Below, one piece after another: positions 1-12,307 of a stretch of DNA of 64,000 nucleotides; the first letter of the stretch is position 1, and each line of letters begins with the position of its first letter. The position numbers and the translations under genes are program-made. The notes under the pieces were generated by a model, which was given only the letters and a program-made list of their open reading frames with translations, did not search any database and was not told the DNA's origin. The DNA lies in NCBI RefSeq assembly GCF_000699445.3, contig NC_067197.1:34641809-34705808 (forward strand), in the 5' to 3' direction. The stretch is from Schistosoma haematobium (Eukaryota; Platyhelminthes; Trematoda; Strigeidida; Schistosomatidae).

Positions 1-926
1 AGACAGTCTGGATCCAAACAAAAATACTCTAACCATTACTTACGTACATAGATTTGACAGAAAATCTAACCTGTAAATAATAAGATTAAGTAGTTTAGTT
101 TGAACTATACTGATTTACACTGAAATACAGTGGGGAATATGGTTTTTTTAAAAATAGAATTAAATTTAGTACCCTTTTATTTCATTGTCTGATATGGATT
201 GTTAAGCTATGTTGAGGTGTACCGCTTATTTACTTATTTTATTGGCTAAATTGTATTGTCTACATTGAGTCAGTATTCAATAGCTACTGCTACTCTGCAT
301 GCATCAAATAAACTATGTTTCATAAAGTAGCGGGTTCTATTTGATGAAGAGAATAGATCCAATTTCAAGAATATGCTTAACATAAAATCAATAATTCAGA
401 AGTAGTGACAATATTACAATTACTTGTTAATCATTAATAACTGAGGATCATACCAGCTCTTTAGTTATCGTTTTATGAGTATGGTTCTTTTTTTCAATAA
501 ACACACCATTCATTGTCATCATGTAAGTGAAATGTATAAATCGTAGAAGAAATATTAAGTATCTTAGTAGGTGAGAGGGTCTCAATGATAATCAAAATTA
601 CATCTCCAATCTATCATAACTAGCCAATTGTTTTGAATATTTAAGCGATATATGGATACATTGAATGAATTAAGGTAGCGATTTGTTGTGTGGTTCCGCA
701 ATTACTCAATGAAAAGTAGTAATTCACGATTTCCATCTGATTCTGAATTTTAACATTATAAGTACTTTGTTTTGATAACCATTTAAATCTGTTGAAATAA
801 GTTATCATGTTTAATTAGAAGATAATACTGTTTAATAACTATTAAGTGATTATATGGTGGTATGAAAATGAATCGATTTCACAGTTCAGATCATGAACTG
901 ATCTTAATTCATCAAAAACTAGAAAG
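1..926. other. AT-rich non-coding stretch
   Basis: No gene, RNA or recognisable repeat is seen here. Reading frames are short and broken on both strands. Confidence 0.5.
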
Positions 927-989
927 CACTGGACAGCTATGCTTCTCCACGAGGAGTAACAGGCGTAAGTAAGTAAGTAAATAAGTAAT
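927..989 (+). mobile_element. 3' tip of L1-type non-LTR retrotransposon with (AAGT)n tail
   Basis: The stretch matches the last codons of the endonuclease/RT element found elsewhere in the window (a GGAGTAACAGGCGTAAG ending). It runs straight into AAGT repeats at 966-989. Only the 3' end is present, which is typical 5' truncation. The same ending recurs at 55693-55750 (+) and, inverted, at 5240, 10034, 47755 and 48548. Confidence 0.7.
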
Positions 990-1480
990 ATGATTATCAT
1001 TTATTAAGATAATCTCCTATTGGGAAATTGTCATATATTTCATGTGTACATTTCACCTTCGTTACAAATTATTACGAAATCAATTGAAAACTAATAATTA
1101 CCGAACTGATATTTAATCCTAATTTAGATCTCATTATAAGCAATTGTTCTTTATCTGACATTCATTCATTCATGATGACGAATATCTTCAAAGTGAATTC
1201 ATCCGCAAAAACAAAACTAATTATTGATTACTTACAATAACAATAAAAATACAAAACAAATTATTGTCCATTTTATCCTTTTTTTTGGTAGAAATTTATG
1301 AAAAGTAACATTTAAATAGAACATACATTTCCCATATAAATAAGTAAGTATTTGAACATTGAAATGTACTAAATGATACAATAAAATAAAATTGATGAGT
1401 TCAATGTAACCACATTACAATTCTAAGTGATAAATATGATTACTAAAACAAACAAAAGGTTTTAATAGTTAATAACATAA
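990..1480. other. AT-rich non-coding stretch
   Basis: I see no gene or repeat here apart from short homopolymer runs. Confidence 0.4.
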
Positions 1481-1605
1481 GATAACTGAAGCTAGACCAT
1501 CATGGAAAATCTCGAAGCACTGAACGGTCGTTTCGTCCAAATTGTATGACTCCTCAGCAATGCGCATCCACGATCTCACCTCGCAAGATTCGAACCATGG
1601 GTCTA
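1481..1605 (-). mobile_element. Family A hammerhead retroposon, partial
   Basis: On the minus strand this reads: part of the tRNA-like region (a B-box-like GATTCGAACC complement near 1588), then a hammerhead ribozyme, then the usual 3' segment ending in AGCTTCAGTTATC. The head of the unit is missing. The hammerhead is listed separately because its core is intact. Confidence 0.75.
1514..1569 (-). ncRNA. Hammerhead ribozyme, core intact
   Basis: Minus-strand order: stem I 5' side GCGCATTG, core CTGAGGA (1551-1557), stem II starting GTC and closing GAC, core GAAA (1531-1534), a tiny stem III, cleavage triplet GTT, then CAGTGC, which pairs back to stem I. All conserved CUGANGA and GAAA bases are present. 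Activity is inferred from the pattern, not shown. Confidence 0.65.
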
Positions 1606-1954
1606 TCATTCATTATTTTAATTTTTAGTAGGTTTTTTTCTTGTTTTCAAGTTTGATCAATAATTTTTTTGTTTTGTTTTTATCACTCCACTTTTATTGT
1701 CATTTCAATAGAACGACTATATGAATGTTGAGCTGAAAAAAAAACACTTTCACTAACAAAATTAAAATCAATTTGGCAAACCACATTCAATTGTTTACTT
1801 ATTGAATTGTCAATGATAAAAAAGAAGTAAGATCTTCTTATTATTTTGTTAAAGAAAAGTAAACTTATTTATTTCCACATTATACATTTATTCACTGTCA
1901 GATATGTCAAGTAAACTAATGTTGTCTATAAGTTGGAAAAAAAGAGTTTCAACA
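1606..1954. other. T-rich non-coding stretch
   Basis: I see nothing beyond homopolymer-rich DNA. Confidence 0.35.
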
Positions 1955-2117
1955 CAGGTGTATAGAAAAGAAGGCGAAAATACAACATAACGAAATGGGT
2001 GTAAGAGAGAGAGAGAAAGAAAGAAGTAAAGAAAGAAAGCGAAAGAAAGAGAGTAAGAGAACGAGAAAAATTGTAAAGAAGCATAGAGAATAAGCCACCT
2101 GTATAAAGTAACCCCAA

Positions 2118-2154
<37 letters not shown>

Positions 2155-2170
2155 AAGAGAGAAAGAAAAG
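1955..2170. repeat. Purine-rich low complexity and (TA)n(GA)n
   Basis: Imperfect GAAA/GAGA repeats occupy about 2005-2075. A TA run at 2118-2139 leads into a GA run to about 2168. An open frame on the minus strand here is rich in Leu, Ser and Phe only because it reads the complement of the purine tract. Confidence 0.85.
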
Positions 2171-3053
2171 AAGTGACAGTGACAGCTACACTAACAATAA
2201 TATTATTACTAAAATAGTAACAAAATCATCATATTTCAACACAAATATGCAATTCATTGACAATTAGAGTTAAATATAGGACATAGAATAAAGTAAGTGA
2301 TAAGGTGGTAAAAAGAAAAGAGTAGTTAAGCTATAATTTTTACTATACAGGTAAAAAAACTGTCAAATTCCTGATTTTGTTGTTTTAATAACCATCAAAC
2401 AAACCTGTTAAAATTGAGAAAAAAAGAAATTATTAGTAGTTCCAATCTGAATGAAATAGGCAACTCTATTAAAATCTCATTTCCATGAACTATCCTTTGA
2501 AATCGATGGTTCAGCGTTTAAACACTTAGACTTTTAAATACTAATTCTCTGATTCGAATCCCATCCAACTTACATCAGTTTAGAAGATCGAATAGTATTC
2601 CTAGACCTCATAATGTAAGTTTGGATTGAAGCCAAGTGCAATAGTTTATACCTGTTAAATGAACTAATAATACAATTATGGATTATAGAATAGTTTCAAG
2701 TTCTTTGAACTACATAAACCAGTTACAGATGACTTCATTTTGTTACTGATATTCATTGAAGATCAGAACATTTTTTTTGAAAATTACTCTCATTATAAAA
2801 AATCAAACAGTAATTCACTAAAATAGAAATTGTTACGATTCTGATAGATGAGCATTTTGTGTAAAGTAGTTAGTCAGTAAATTACTCTCTAATCCAAGAG
2901 TAACGAATTTCATTACCTTCTATCCATCTAAATTAGACGTAATTGTTTGCTGTTTACTATCTACATTCCACTATAGTTTTATAATTTAAGAATTTTGAGC
3001 TCACTAGGCATACATTTCAAAATAAGTGTTCCCATTCAAATAAAATTCTTCAA
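2171..3053. other. Non-coding stretch with weak tRNA-like relic
   Basis: Mostly featureless AT-rich DNA. A weak match to the tRNA-like part of a hammerhead unit may lie at about 2505-2625 (GATTCGAATCCC near 2551), but no ribozyme follows it. Confidence 0.35.
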
Positions 3054-3545
3054 AGATATGGTTGAGCCACGTGTTGCATATGTCTGAACACCGACTACCA
3101 CGACACGCAATGCTAACTAGTGTTGGAGATGGTTGGAAGAAAGTAAGGGGTGGCCAGACCAAAACATAGCATCAGTCCTTGAAGTCACTGACTTCTAATC
3201 TGAGCCATGCTGATAGATGCAGACTACATAGTTCGGGTCCGTGTGTTTATCATAACCAATGGTTGGAGACTGTTTGTGACGTGACTCAGAATCGATCACG
3301 ATGGCGTCGGTGTATATACTGTCTGTCTTCCCTTAAACTATCAGATTAAAATTGCTTTATATCTTTCTAATTCTTTATTCCTGTATTACATCTTTATGTA
3401 CAATCTTTCTTTTTTATATTACCACCATTGAATTAACTACTTCTATCAATTCGGTGTTTATGTTTTTGTGCTAATGAGGTATGGCAACTTGAACCGATAC
3501 ATATGTGTGCCTGGTCCTACGTTGAAGCTGACTAACTGACTAAAG
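3054..3545 (+). mobile_element. 3' end of L2-type non-LTR retrotransposon
   Basis: Translation on the + strand gives a broken C-terminal part of a non-LTR ORF2: a WLxHVLHMSEH-like segment, GGQTKT, NQWLETVCDVTQNRSRW and RRCIYCLSSL. About 200 bases of 3' UTR follow, ending in CTGACTAACTGAC. The reading frame has been disrupted by small indels, so this is a dead, 5'-truncated copy. It is closely related to the copies at 17034-17824 (-) and 20607-21165 (+). Confidence 0.8.
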
Positions 3546-3603
3546 AGCGTTTGGAATTGACACGTCTAAGAGGTATATTGATCATCAGGTGAACGAACAT
3601 CAA

Positions 3604-3634
3604 ATATATATATATATACATATATATATATATT
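3604..3634. repeat. (TA)n microsatellite
   Basis: A run of alternating T and A with one CA interruption. Confidence 0.9.
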
Positions 3635-4794
3635 ACTAAGCATACAATAATAAACATATGAATCAGAAACTTTTCATTACTGGATAAACTCTTCATGAAT
3701 GCTTATTCATCCGGAAAATCTAGCGAAATGCAGAAATTCTTGACACTTATTGCTTAAACATATTTTAAAAAATAGCATAAATCATATATTTCAAAAAGGT
3801 TGCTCATGGAAAAATACACTTACTAGAAAACTGAAGGTTGTTAAGAAGAAACTCTATACCGAAGTTTCATACAAATTAGCATTCTGTATCTGTAATATTA
3901 AGAGAACTAATATTCACTGTATGATTAATCCAGTTTCACTGCATGAGACGTTGATGCGAAAATATTCGTACAGTGACTGACCTTCTATAGGACTGAGAGG
4001 TGTACAATCCATTGCCTCTAATCACTTTGTACTTCAACATAGTACATGTGATATCGAGTTACTTGAAATGGTATACATAATCCAAATTGATCGGCATTTA
4101 AGTAGTCTAGACAAATATAACCTTATCCTCTACTCAATGATTAATCAGTTATAAACTATACTTATTAAAACATTTTCTTTACTACATTTTATCTCGTATT
4201 AACAAAGTTGCTATTTGTATTGAGAATAGGAAATTGCCGAACAAATAGAGTATTCACATTATCACTATAGGGTAATAAAATTTTTTTTCTTTTCAGTCAT
4301 AATATTCTCACTAAAAAAAAGTAGTGGTTGTATACTATAATATTCATTTTTAATATGAATGTAAAAGGTATTGTGTAGATTAAATGATTATTTTACACTT
4401 GGTAATGTTATTGTCTTCATTCTTTTTTTATGATTGATTAAACCACTGAAACGACCACCATGAATTTCTTAGTGAAATATAAGTTTTACTATTATTCTCA
4501 GTGTATAAGTATGGTATATGAAACCATCAATCTTTTTTTTAATGCTCACTCTAATCTCTCTCCCTCCTTTTCTTTTATCTACGCCAACAAAACTGGATTG
4601 TTTTGGTCATTTTACTCCAGATTACTTCCGGTTTATTTATTTATGTTTGAATGTATTTATTTGTCTATATAATGCATAAACTCAAAGAGTAACTCAAGAT
4701 TTAACGCATGTCATTTAATGGTATTCTAACATTTTATTCTACCTTACTCACTTGTTATTACGGTCATTCTGTATGAGAGTTTAATAATTAACTT
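3635..4794. other. AT-rich non-coding stretch
   Basis: There are two short open frames, at 3750-3980 and 4460-4672 on the + strand. Neither has domain features, neighbours or recognisable similarity, so I do not call them genes. Confidence 0.4.
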
Positions 4795-5135
4795 ATTAAT
4801 ATATCAATAGTTGAGATCATGAGTCAATTGAAGCTAGAACACCATGGGAAACCTGGAAACACTGAATGGCTTTTTCGTTCTATTACGCGACTCCTAAGCA
4901 GTGCGCCTCCACGACCCCGCCTCGCGGGATTTGAACCCAGGACCTCTCAGTCTCGCGCCAGGCGCATAACCGACATCCGATAGTGTTAATGTCTAACTTC
5001 GACTAATCCATGAAATTGAGGGACACATCCACCATTTTCGTCAGTAAGTTATTACCTCACGACATAGTCGGTTGACCTACACTGGTCACTGCTTCTCACT
5101 AGATCTCCAGGATAAACCTCTTGAAACCAGTTAAT
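4795..5135 (-). mobile_element. Family A hammerhead retroposon, near complete
   Basis: On the minus strand: the non-tRNA head (the segment around CTAGTGAGAAGCAGTGACCA), the tRNA-like region with a B-box-like GGTTCAAATCC, a hammerhead region (about 4853-4912) and the 3' tail up to TCAACTATTG. The first core motif reads CTTAGGA, so conserved G5 is lost and the ribozyme should be dead. Confidence 0.8.
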
Positions 5136-5239
5136 ATATATATATATATTGTGAATTTTTTTCAAAAGTTTTACCGTTTTCACTATTCCTAATTTTGACG
5201 TTGATTGTATTCAATAAGTTACGTACATATATGTATACT

Positions 5240-5312
5240 ACTTACGCCTGTTACCTTTCATGGAGTAGCATAGGCTACTCACCAACATTCTTTACCGAAC
5301 TCTATCCTGAAC
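5240..5312 (-). mobile_element. 3' tip of L1-type non-LTR retrotransposon
   Basis: The minus strand matches the end of the L1-type ORF (CAGGATAGAG onwards) and finishes with GGTAACAGGCGTAAGTAG. Confidence 0.65.
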
Positions 5313-6167
5313 AGATTTTAGAAGACATATCAACTATATATACTAATTAATCTACATAATTAAGACTAAAATATCAGTGATTGTTCTTGCCATTAAAGTT
5401 ATTTTGTAATATACCCCAAAGCCATATTGTAAGCTTTTAGATAATAATTTCATATTATCACTGATGTTGATCAATGTAAACTGTATCTGTTTGCTTGAAT
5501 TGTAATACACTTAACATTCTAAAATAAAAAAAATTTTCCACATCTCTTACTAATTATCTTTGTATTCTGTCAACAACCATGTAGTCATGATTGTTTTAGT
5601 TGAATCTTCTAGTCCAGTTGGTTAAAAGTTGATTTGATAATCCTTCACATTCAAAATGTATATACACCTTAATGTAAATCAAAAGATTTACATATCGTAG
5701 CCGAAACGTAACTACTATATAATCCCATGTAAAGTTCTTTATATGAACCTATTAGCAACATTTTAAATTAGAAAACAATTTGTTTAATCATTTCTTATTT
5801 TCTACCGTTTGATAAACAAGATTAAATTTCAAATGACAAACTATAAACCTAGTCCGCTTAAATTAAAAGTTTTTTTTTACCGATCATTGGGATAGCATTC
5901 ATCAAATGAATAAAATGTAATATGCTATAAATAAAATCTGAATAGTTTCTTTTGGCTTTTTCTTTCTCAAAGAACAATTTACCACCCATATATTAACTGT
6001 CTTATATACTGTAAAACATTTTTGTTGTTTATTTATAAAATACTACTCATTTGTTTTTTTTTTCTAGGTTTATGAAATTTTGACAGATTTAATAAAATGA
6101 TGATTTTATGACTGTTTGTTAAGGTTGTTGTGAAGTTTCATCCATTTTAGGCATAAAATTATATTCA
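5313..6167. other. AT-rich non-coding stretch
   Basis: I see no gene, RNA or clear repeat here. Confidence 0.4.
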
Positions 6168-6472
6168 GAGAGGGATTGAATTCATGAGTCAATTGAAGCT
6201 AGAACACCATGGAAAACCTCGAAGCACTGGATGGCTGTTTCGTCCTATTGTGGGACTCCTAAGCAGTGCGCACCCACGCAGGATTCGAACCCAGGACCTA
6301 TCAGTCTCACGCCAAGCGCTCATCCAACTAGATCACTGAGCCAGCATTCAATGTTGTTAATGTCTAACTTCATCTAACCCATGAAATTGAGTGACACATC
6401 CACCACTGTCTTCAGTGAGTTACTATTTCACGACATACCCGGTTGAACTCCACTGGTCACTGCTTTGCACTA
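6168..6472 (-). mobile_element. Family A hammerhead retroposon
   Basis: The minus strand has the head, a tRNA-like region with GGTTCGAATCC (near 6282), a hammerhead region (about 6220-6275) and a tail. The core reads CTTAGGA instead of CTGAGGA, the same G5 loss as in the 4795-5135 copy. GAAA is kept. Confidence 0.8.
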
Positions 6473-7554
6473 TTATTTCTCTCATCCTATTTGACCCATA
6501 TTTATTCGGACTATGGATCTCCAATTATCACTAACACTTAGTTAAAATTGTTGCATCTATCATTAAGGAATATTCTGGATATTTTAGTTACTGAGTACTC
6601 AATATTTAAAATATATCATGTTCGCTGTAAACCATTATTTATTTGAAGTCAATCCCCTATGAGGAATTGTAGATACACGGTGGTATTAAGTTGAAATTCA
6701 CAATGAAATAACCATCCAATACCAAATGATTCTGATTGTTTTTTTTCAGTTTACGTTATTTTATACAAGAAACTGTCTTCAAAACATCATCAAAACAATG
6801 ATATGAGATAAATACTAACTTAAATTCCATGATCACTACACCTAAACAACATGGTAAACCCAATGTTTTCAACAGGAAATTTATTTTATCAAAAACATAA
6901 ATGACAGACAAAATCCCAATAGTATAAATATTTTAAGAAAATTCGGATCAGTTGAGAAAAAAGTATTGAATTCATAAAACTGTCATTTAAATTAGAATTA
7001 TTCCCCCAAAAAGATCTTTGATCGCTGTTTATCGCAAAGTCAATGGTTAATCAAGAGTAAAAGATCCAAGATCTCTGACACATTCAATGAGGTTGTATTG
7101 TTTTTTTTGTCGCTTTTATTATTATATGTTGAAATTGGTTAAACTATCAGTGAAAAGATTCATTATACGTCAGTTCTTATTGACTGAAAACTTACTATGA
7201 TCGATGATGAATGTTTTTTTGACTGAATATCTTCGAAAGTATATGTCAATAATAATGTGTAGTGTAGAACATTTTATTTGCAAATAATTTCATGTCAGAT
7301 AAACATACCTATGAGCATCTGAACACACAATTTAGTCTGTATTGTGAAATATTTTACAAATTTAACAATCATTACAAACATCACATAGTCACAATAGTTT
7401 TCTTTAAAAAAATCTACTAGATTACTTAAAAATGTAATAAGTTTACTAATCCAAAGTTTCACTTTATTTCAAGTCATTTGTACTTTTACTTTTTCTTATC
7501 ATTAACACTTAAGTATGTGTATTCTGACATTTTCAAAATGGTGATTTGTGGAAA
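6473..7554. other. AT-rich non-coding stretch
   Basis: I see no supported feature here. Confidence 0.4.
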
Positions 7555-7969
7555 TCGTAGTAATTTTAATAGTTTGATTCATGAGTCTAAGCTAGACCAC
7601 TATTAAAAATCTGGAAGCACTGAACAACCGTTTCGTCTTAGTATAGGACTCTTCAGCAATGTGCATCCATGATCCCTCATGAGAGACTCGAACCCAGAAC
7701 TTTCGGTTTCGCGAGCGTACACTTGATCTCTAGATCACTGGGACAGCATCCAGCAGTGTTAATGTCTAACTCTAATCGATCTGTGATCTTGCAAAATCAT
7801 TCATCCATTGTCCGAAGTGGATAATTGTTTCAACCCGACACGGATTGGACTCCACTGGTCACAGCTTCTCACTAGATCTCTAGGAAATCCATCTTAAAGC
7901 CAGTCACTAGTGAGCACATGATGATCATTATCAGAATGGGGCTTTTCGGAGACTTTAGTGATTTTAATA
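7555..7969 (-). mobile_element. Family A hammerhead retroposon, full unit
   Basis: A complete minus-strand unit: head with GTGAGAAGCTGTGACCAGTG, tRNA-like region with a GGTTCGAGTC B-box-like motif, hammerhead and 3' tail. The tail motif (TTGAATTCATGAGTC type) occurs at both ends, at 7572 and 7970. That is a redundancy of about 398 bases and marks the start of a second, broken unit. Confidence 0.8.
7614..7668 (-). ncRNA. Hammerhead ribozyme, core intact
   Basis: Minus strand: GCACATTG (stem I), CTGAAGA (7650-7656, fits CUGANGA with N=A), stem II GTC/GAC, GAAA (7631-7634), a two- or three-pair stem III, GTT as cleavage triplet, then CAGTGC. One mismatch lies in stem II. All core bases are kept. 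Confidence 0.65.
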
Positions 7970-8095
7970 GTTGAATTCATGAGTCGATCTATATGGGATC
8001 GTGGAAGAGGAGTCCCATACTAGCACGAAACGATCGTCCAGTGCTTCCATGTTTCCAATGGTGGCCTAGCGTAGATTGAGTCTGACATTTATCAT
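7970..8095 (+). mobile_element. Family A fragment, inverted relative to the adjoining unit
   Basis: The first ~15 bases continue the minus-strand unit. From about 7990 the + strand carries the ribozyme 3' half (GAGGAGTCCC, GAAACGATCG, CCAGTGCTTCC) and part of the tail. The CTG of the core is missing. This forms a snap-back junction near 7985. Confidence 0.65.
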
Positions 8096-9260
8096 ATTTG
8101 TTTCTTCCCACAATAACTTTGTTAGTCTATGTGAATTTGAGCTTTTTAAGTGTGTCTTCAAATAGGATGGGTGTTAAGGCTTACCAAAAGAAATTATACA
8201 CGATAATAAAGTAGCCGTTAATTATTCTCCCAATATTCTAGCTTCAGTGAATCATTTTGATATCTCGTAAGAGATATTATCACTTTTGACAAGGACCTGT
8301 AAACATGAAGACAACTAGTGCTTACTAATATAATTTAGTCAAATTTCATTTCACTTCAAGATTGTTGTCAGTGTGAGATAGTGTAATAAGAAGACGAAGA
8401 TTACAAGAACTATGTGATATATTAGCGTAATACATTTCGAACGGTTTGATCACACATGTATTTGCTAAGAACATTTATATATAAAAACAAATAGGTCAAT
8501 TAGACAAATGGCGAAAACAAAAATAATAAAGAAAATACTGTGAAAAAAAATTGACAACTCACCACTCTCGATAATAACCAGAGTAAGTTTAAAGTGAGGA
8601 CAAACTGTTATTGAATACATAAAAGGAGGTTTGAATTTCCATATGGCAAAATCTTCATTAAACCTTAATATATTCCCTTTGACACTTTTATACAACACCA
8701 TAAAAGCCATTTTGACAATGTGAATTGTAACAAAGTCCTAAACTAAGAGAAAAAATGTCTGTCTAATACACCCTGATCATTATTGGTTAATTCATGATAA
8801 CCATCCTCAAAACAAAAAAACAACCCGGATTAATTGCCTAGTAGTATTATAATTTCCAATTCAATCTATAACATAAAAACATAAATCAGGTTTTGATTTT
8901 TCTAATGACTAATGATTATTTACTATTCTATTAGAATGTACTTATTGCCAAATTGATGATGAATCATAATTCTTTATTAAAACAGAATTAATGTATTAAA
9001 ACACCATTACAATGAAAAAGATACAATCAATCAATGTCATTGAATTATTATTATCATCAGAATAGTGGTTACCATGTACTACATTACTATTATGTCATTA
9101 TACTTTTAGTGGGAAATTTAGATCTGAGATAAATGCTGACTAGAATATTGAGAAAATATATATGAATCATGTTATATATGAGTGAAAAAGTGATTTTAAT
9201 TGTACAGTTCGTATTTGTTCTTGAATTTGATTGGATTGCTAATATATTAATAATAATAAT
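8096..9260. other. AT-rich non-coding stretch
   Basis: No supported gene. The 81-codon minus-strand open frame at 8465-8710 has no recognisable features. Confidence 0.4.
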
Positions 9261-9608
9261 CGAACTCCGGCTGGAGCCCCTTTGGGGCTACTGCCGGTCC
9301 CAAGCCCGGATAAGGGAGGAGGGTTGGGCATGTGGTTAGCGAACCCAACTCAGTAGAAAACCAATTCGCTAAAAAACCGCTAACCAGAAAAATAATTCAA
9401 ACCATTAAAATTCTGGCCTGGGAGTTAGAAGGTCTTCATTTAGAGAAGTTATGACACTTAATGGTGAAAGCCGAGTTCCTTCGAAAGTCACGAGGCTGAT
9501 GCCCGTTCTGACAATTAGAGCAACCATTAATTCAGGTTCATAGAATGCTCGTACAGTGTGGGAGACCTGGAGAGTTATCCAATTTGCTGCAGAATAATAA
9601 CAGCGACC
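9261..9608 (+). mobile_element. 5' end of L1-type non-LTR retrotransposon
   Basis: A GC-richer block begins CGAACTCCGGCTGGAGCCCC and continues through a 5' UTR into the first codons of an endonuclease domain (GGTACATGGAACG-like, TGGGAGACC), then stops after GCTGCAGAA. I recognise the order as the start of a schistosome RTE-like endonuclease/RT element. The first endonuclease codons already contain a stop, so this is a relic. The same 5' UTR appears inverted at 30192-30303. Confidence 0.7.
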
Positions 9609-10033
9609 ATATTCTCGAACACGTAAACTACTGGTTGACTAGTTCACCATTACAAATATTCAACACAATTCATTATTTCTAAAGTTGACAATACAGTAAA
9701 GTGATTATATTTAGATTTATTCAGTATTTGTTTACATATAAGAAGAAAATACATATATAAATTTACCATTGAAATATTGAAATAACTGTACCACTAACTT
9801 TACGTACAGTTCTTATATTGTTAATGAATAGAATGGAAGAGCCCGATTTTATAAGGAATCAATATAATAATTATTTAAACTGATCATTTTGAACTAAATC
9901 AGTTTGGCCAAGATATTCAGTAATGTGTAAATGTTATAGTTTTGAGGTAGTTTATTGAGTAACATGGCCTTCTGTAAATGTTCTCTTTTCCTCATGGTTG
10001 AAGAAGTTATCTTAACAAATTGGACCATCCAGA
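9609..10033. other. AT-rich non-coding stretch
   Basis: I see nothing between the two L1-type fragments. Confidence 0.35.
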
Positions 10034-10275
10034 TTACTTACTTACTTTCGCCTGTTAATCCCAACAGAGTATAGGCTGCCGGCCAGCTTTCTCCAACCCA
10101 CTCTGTCCTGGGCCTTCTTTTCTAGTTCTATCCGATTTCTGTTCATTCTTCTCATATCTATTTTCATTTCTCTGCGTAATGTATTCTTTGGTCTTCCTCT
10201 TTTCCTTTGGCCTTGAGAATTCCAAATGAGGGCTTGCCATGTGACGCAGTTGAGTGCTTTCCTCATCCAGCATTA
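10034..10275 (-). mobile_element. 3' end of L1-type non-LTR retrotransposon
   Basis: The minus strand encodes the C-terminal tail of the element. Recognisable pieces include a GRPKNTLRREMKIDMRRM-like stretch, KKAQDRVGWRKLAG and NRRK. It ends at a TAACAGGCG-like motif followed by AAGT repeats (10034-10048). One frameshift splits it into two overlapping frames. The tail is basic, as usual for such elements. Confidence 0.8.
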
Positions 10276-11281
10276 TACATTTAAAATATGAGATAGAAAA
10301 TTTTCCACTTCACAAGTTAACAAACTTCAGCGTTGACTTTAAAAATAATCACTTTCTATCAGAAAAAAGACTGTTTTTGCTTTCTCAATTACTTATATAA
10401 TTATGACAGATAGGAACTCGTATAGATGTAAGCTTATAAATATGAATTTTATTATTTTATGTAAGTTTCAAAAGTCCATAATATGGTAATTCGAAACTAT
10501 CTTGTAATAACATCTAAAATGGAATCTCCTCTTTCCAATGTAAAACTTCAGATCGGGGTAGGTCGTATGTTACTTTCAAAATTATATATATAATAAAAAT
10601 TCTTACATTTCTTCGTAATAACTAAGTCAAATAGAACTTGCTGTGGTCTAGACTAGGTGGTTTCTAACAAAAAGCTTATCAACATAGAAACTGGGTGGTG
10701 AAAAATCACTTATATACTACAGATATGTTAAAAACCGACTGTAGTTTACAAACTGAATAATAAATTTAATGCAGTTTGTGGCTAAATAATCTTGTTAAAA
10801 ATTTCTGAATATGCCCACCCACCAAAGAAACAAAAGAGATATTGACGTCGCTTCAAAGCTTCAATATTTTATACTCAAGTATTTATGAAAAAGACATTTT
10901 TAATATGGATTTAAACAAATTTCTATACTAAGAAGTTTGACAGCAATCACTTTCCATTATCAGTAGGAATGAGGATTCTCTCTAGCGTTATTTCACGACT
11001 CATCTTAGCATTACTACAACTGCCATGGAATTTAAACAATCTTATAATAAACCAGTAGAATCAATGGAGATAGAAGGAATTTTCAACTCATTAATTGTCT
11101 AACAATTACTTAATCCAAAATAACACTTAACTGGAAAATATTCATGAACTGAATTATACTCAGAGTCCATCAAAGTTACAAAAGTTTATATTCAAATAAT
11201 AAACCTAGTTAAATAAAAAACAAACAATCATTGTGTTAATAATGATAATCTATGAAAAAAACTCTAATCTATGTACAATAC
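10276..11281. other. AT-rich non-coding stretch
   Basis: I see no supported feature here. Confidence 0.4.
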
Positions 11282-11400
11282 CGCGAGCGGGATCTCGGAT
11301 GCCTGCTGATAGAAAGTCCCATATTAGGACGTAACAGCTATCCAGTGCTTCCAGGCTTTCAGGGGTAGTCTAACACTGATCAGTTCATGATCTCCACAAT
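11282..11400 (+). mobile_element. Hammerhead retroposon, B-type tail, partial
   Basis: This begins at the end of the tRNA-like part (GCGAGCGGGATC) and then reads a mutated hammerhead (CTGATAGAA in place of CTGAGGA, and GTAA in place of GAAA). The tail CTAACACTGATCAGTTCATG is typical of the B subfamily. The ribozyme is dead. Confidence 0.65.
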
Positions 11401-12307
11401 TCTATACTGAGATTGTAATTTTAATTGATCACAGCCTTTTGCTGTCAATCAACAGATTTTCAAATATTATATACTGCAGACTATTTCATATATTTCTTGT
11501 ACTTACATTTCAGTAAAATGAATCCAAGTATATGAAATAACTTTATAAGTTAGCTGGGATTTACTATCGTTCTAGCTTTCATTATCCGTTGGATCCATTA
11601 TTGTTTTTATTGAGTACTAATCAGTAAACGACTCAGTAGTGATAAAATTTTATTTTGATTATCGATGAAATAAAACTACAGTAAAGTAATAAATAAACGA
11701 CAGAACTCTATTGAACAAAATCTGTGGTATTGTAAACAGACAGGACAATAAACTAGTGAGGTATAACTCATCTAACAAGACAACTTGGCGAGACAATAAT
11801 TTATGAACGAAACGATCAGAGATGAGGTAAAAGGTTTTGTATTCTGGCGCGAAATTTATGTATCCATTTGACTAAATAGTGTTTTGGTATTTTAGCTGGT
11901 CAGTTAGTGGTAAAAACAATAAATCTAATTCCTAACCCTAACTATCAACTGTAAATCATAACTCTAATTCTCAAGGTTAATTTAGTGTCGCTGAAAAGTT
12001 GTTCATAAATTAGTCTCAGAATGAACATTTAAAGCGTTCATCTTAAGATCATGAGATTGACTAAAAGACTCATGAATAATTCTGAAATAAGTACTTCTGA
12101 TCTGTTCATGACAAAACAAAATGAGATATATTGAGGTAATTAATAGAAACTTAATGCAATTGGTTATTTGTTCATGCTTATCTTGGCTAATCGGTTTCGT
12201 TTCTTTTTCTTTGTATCACAACTAACATAATAAATTCATGCTATTTTTCACTGCAAAATATATTTATCCGATGAGATAGTGGAGAAGATTTGTAGTTCAG
12301 GTGAATG
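11401..12307. other. AT-rich non-coding stretch
   Basis: No gene seen. A short CCTAACCCTAAC stretch near 11930 is too small to be telomeric. Confidence 0.4.

Noticed and set aside
11925..11950. Telomere-like CCTAACCCTAAC
   Set aside because: Only two short units and not tandem beyond that.
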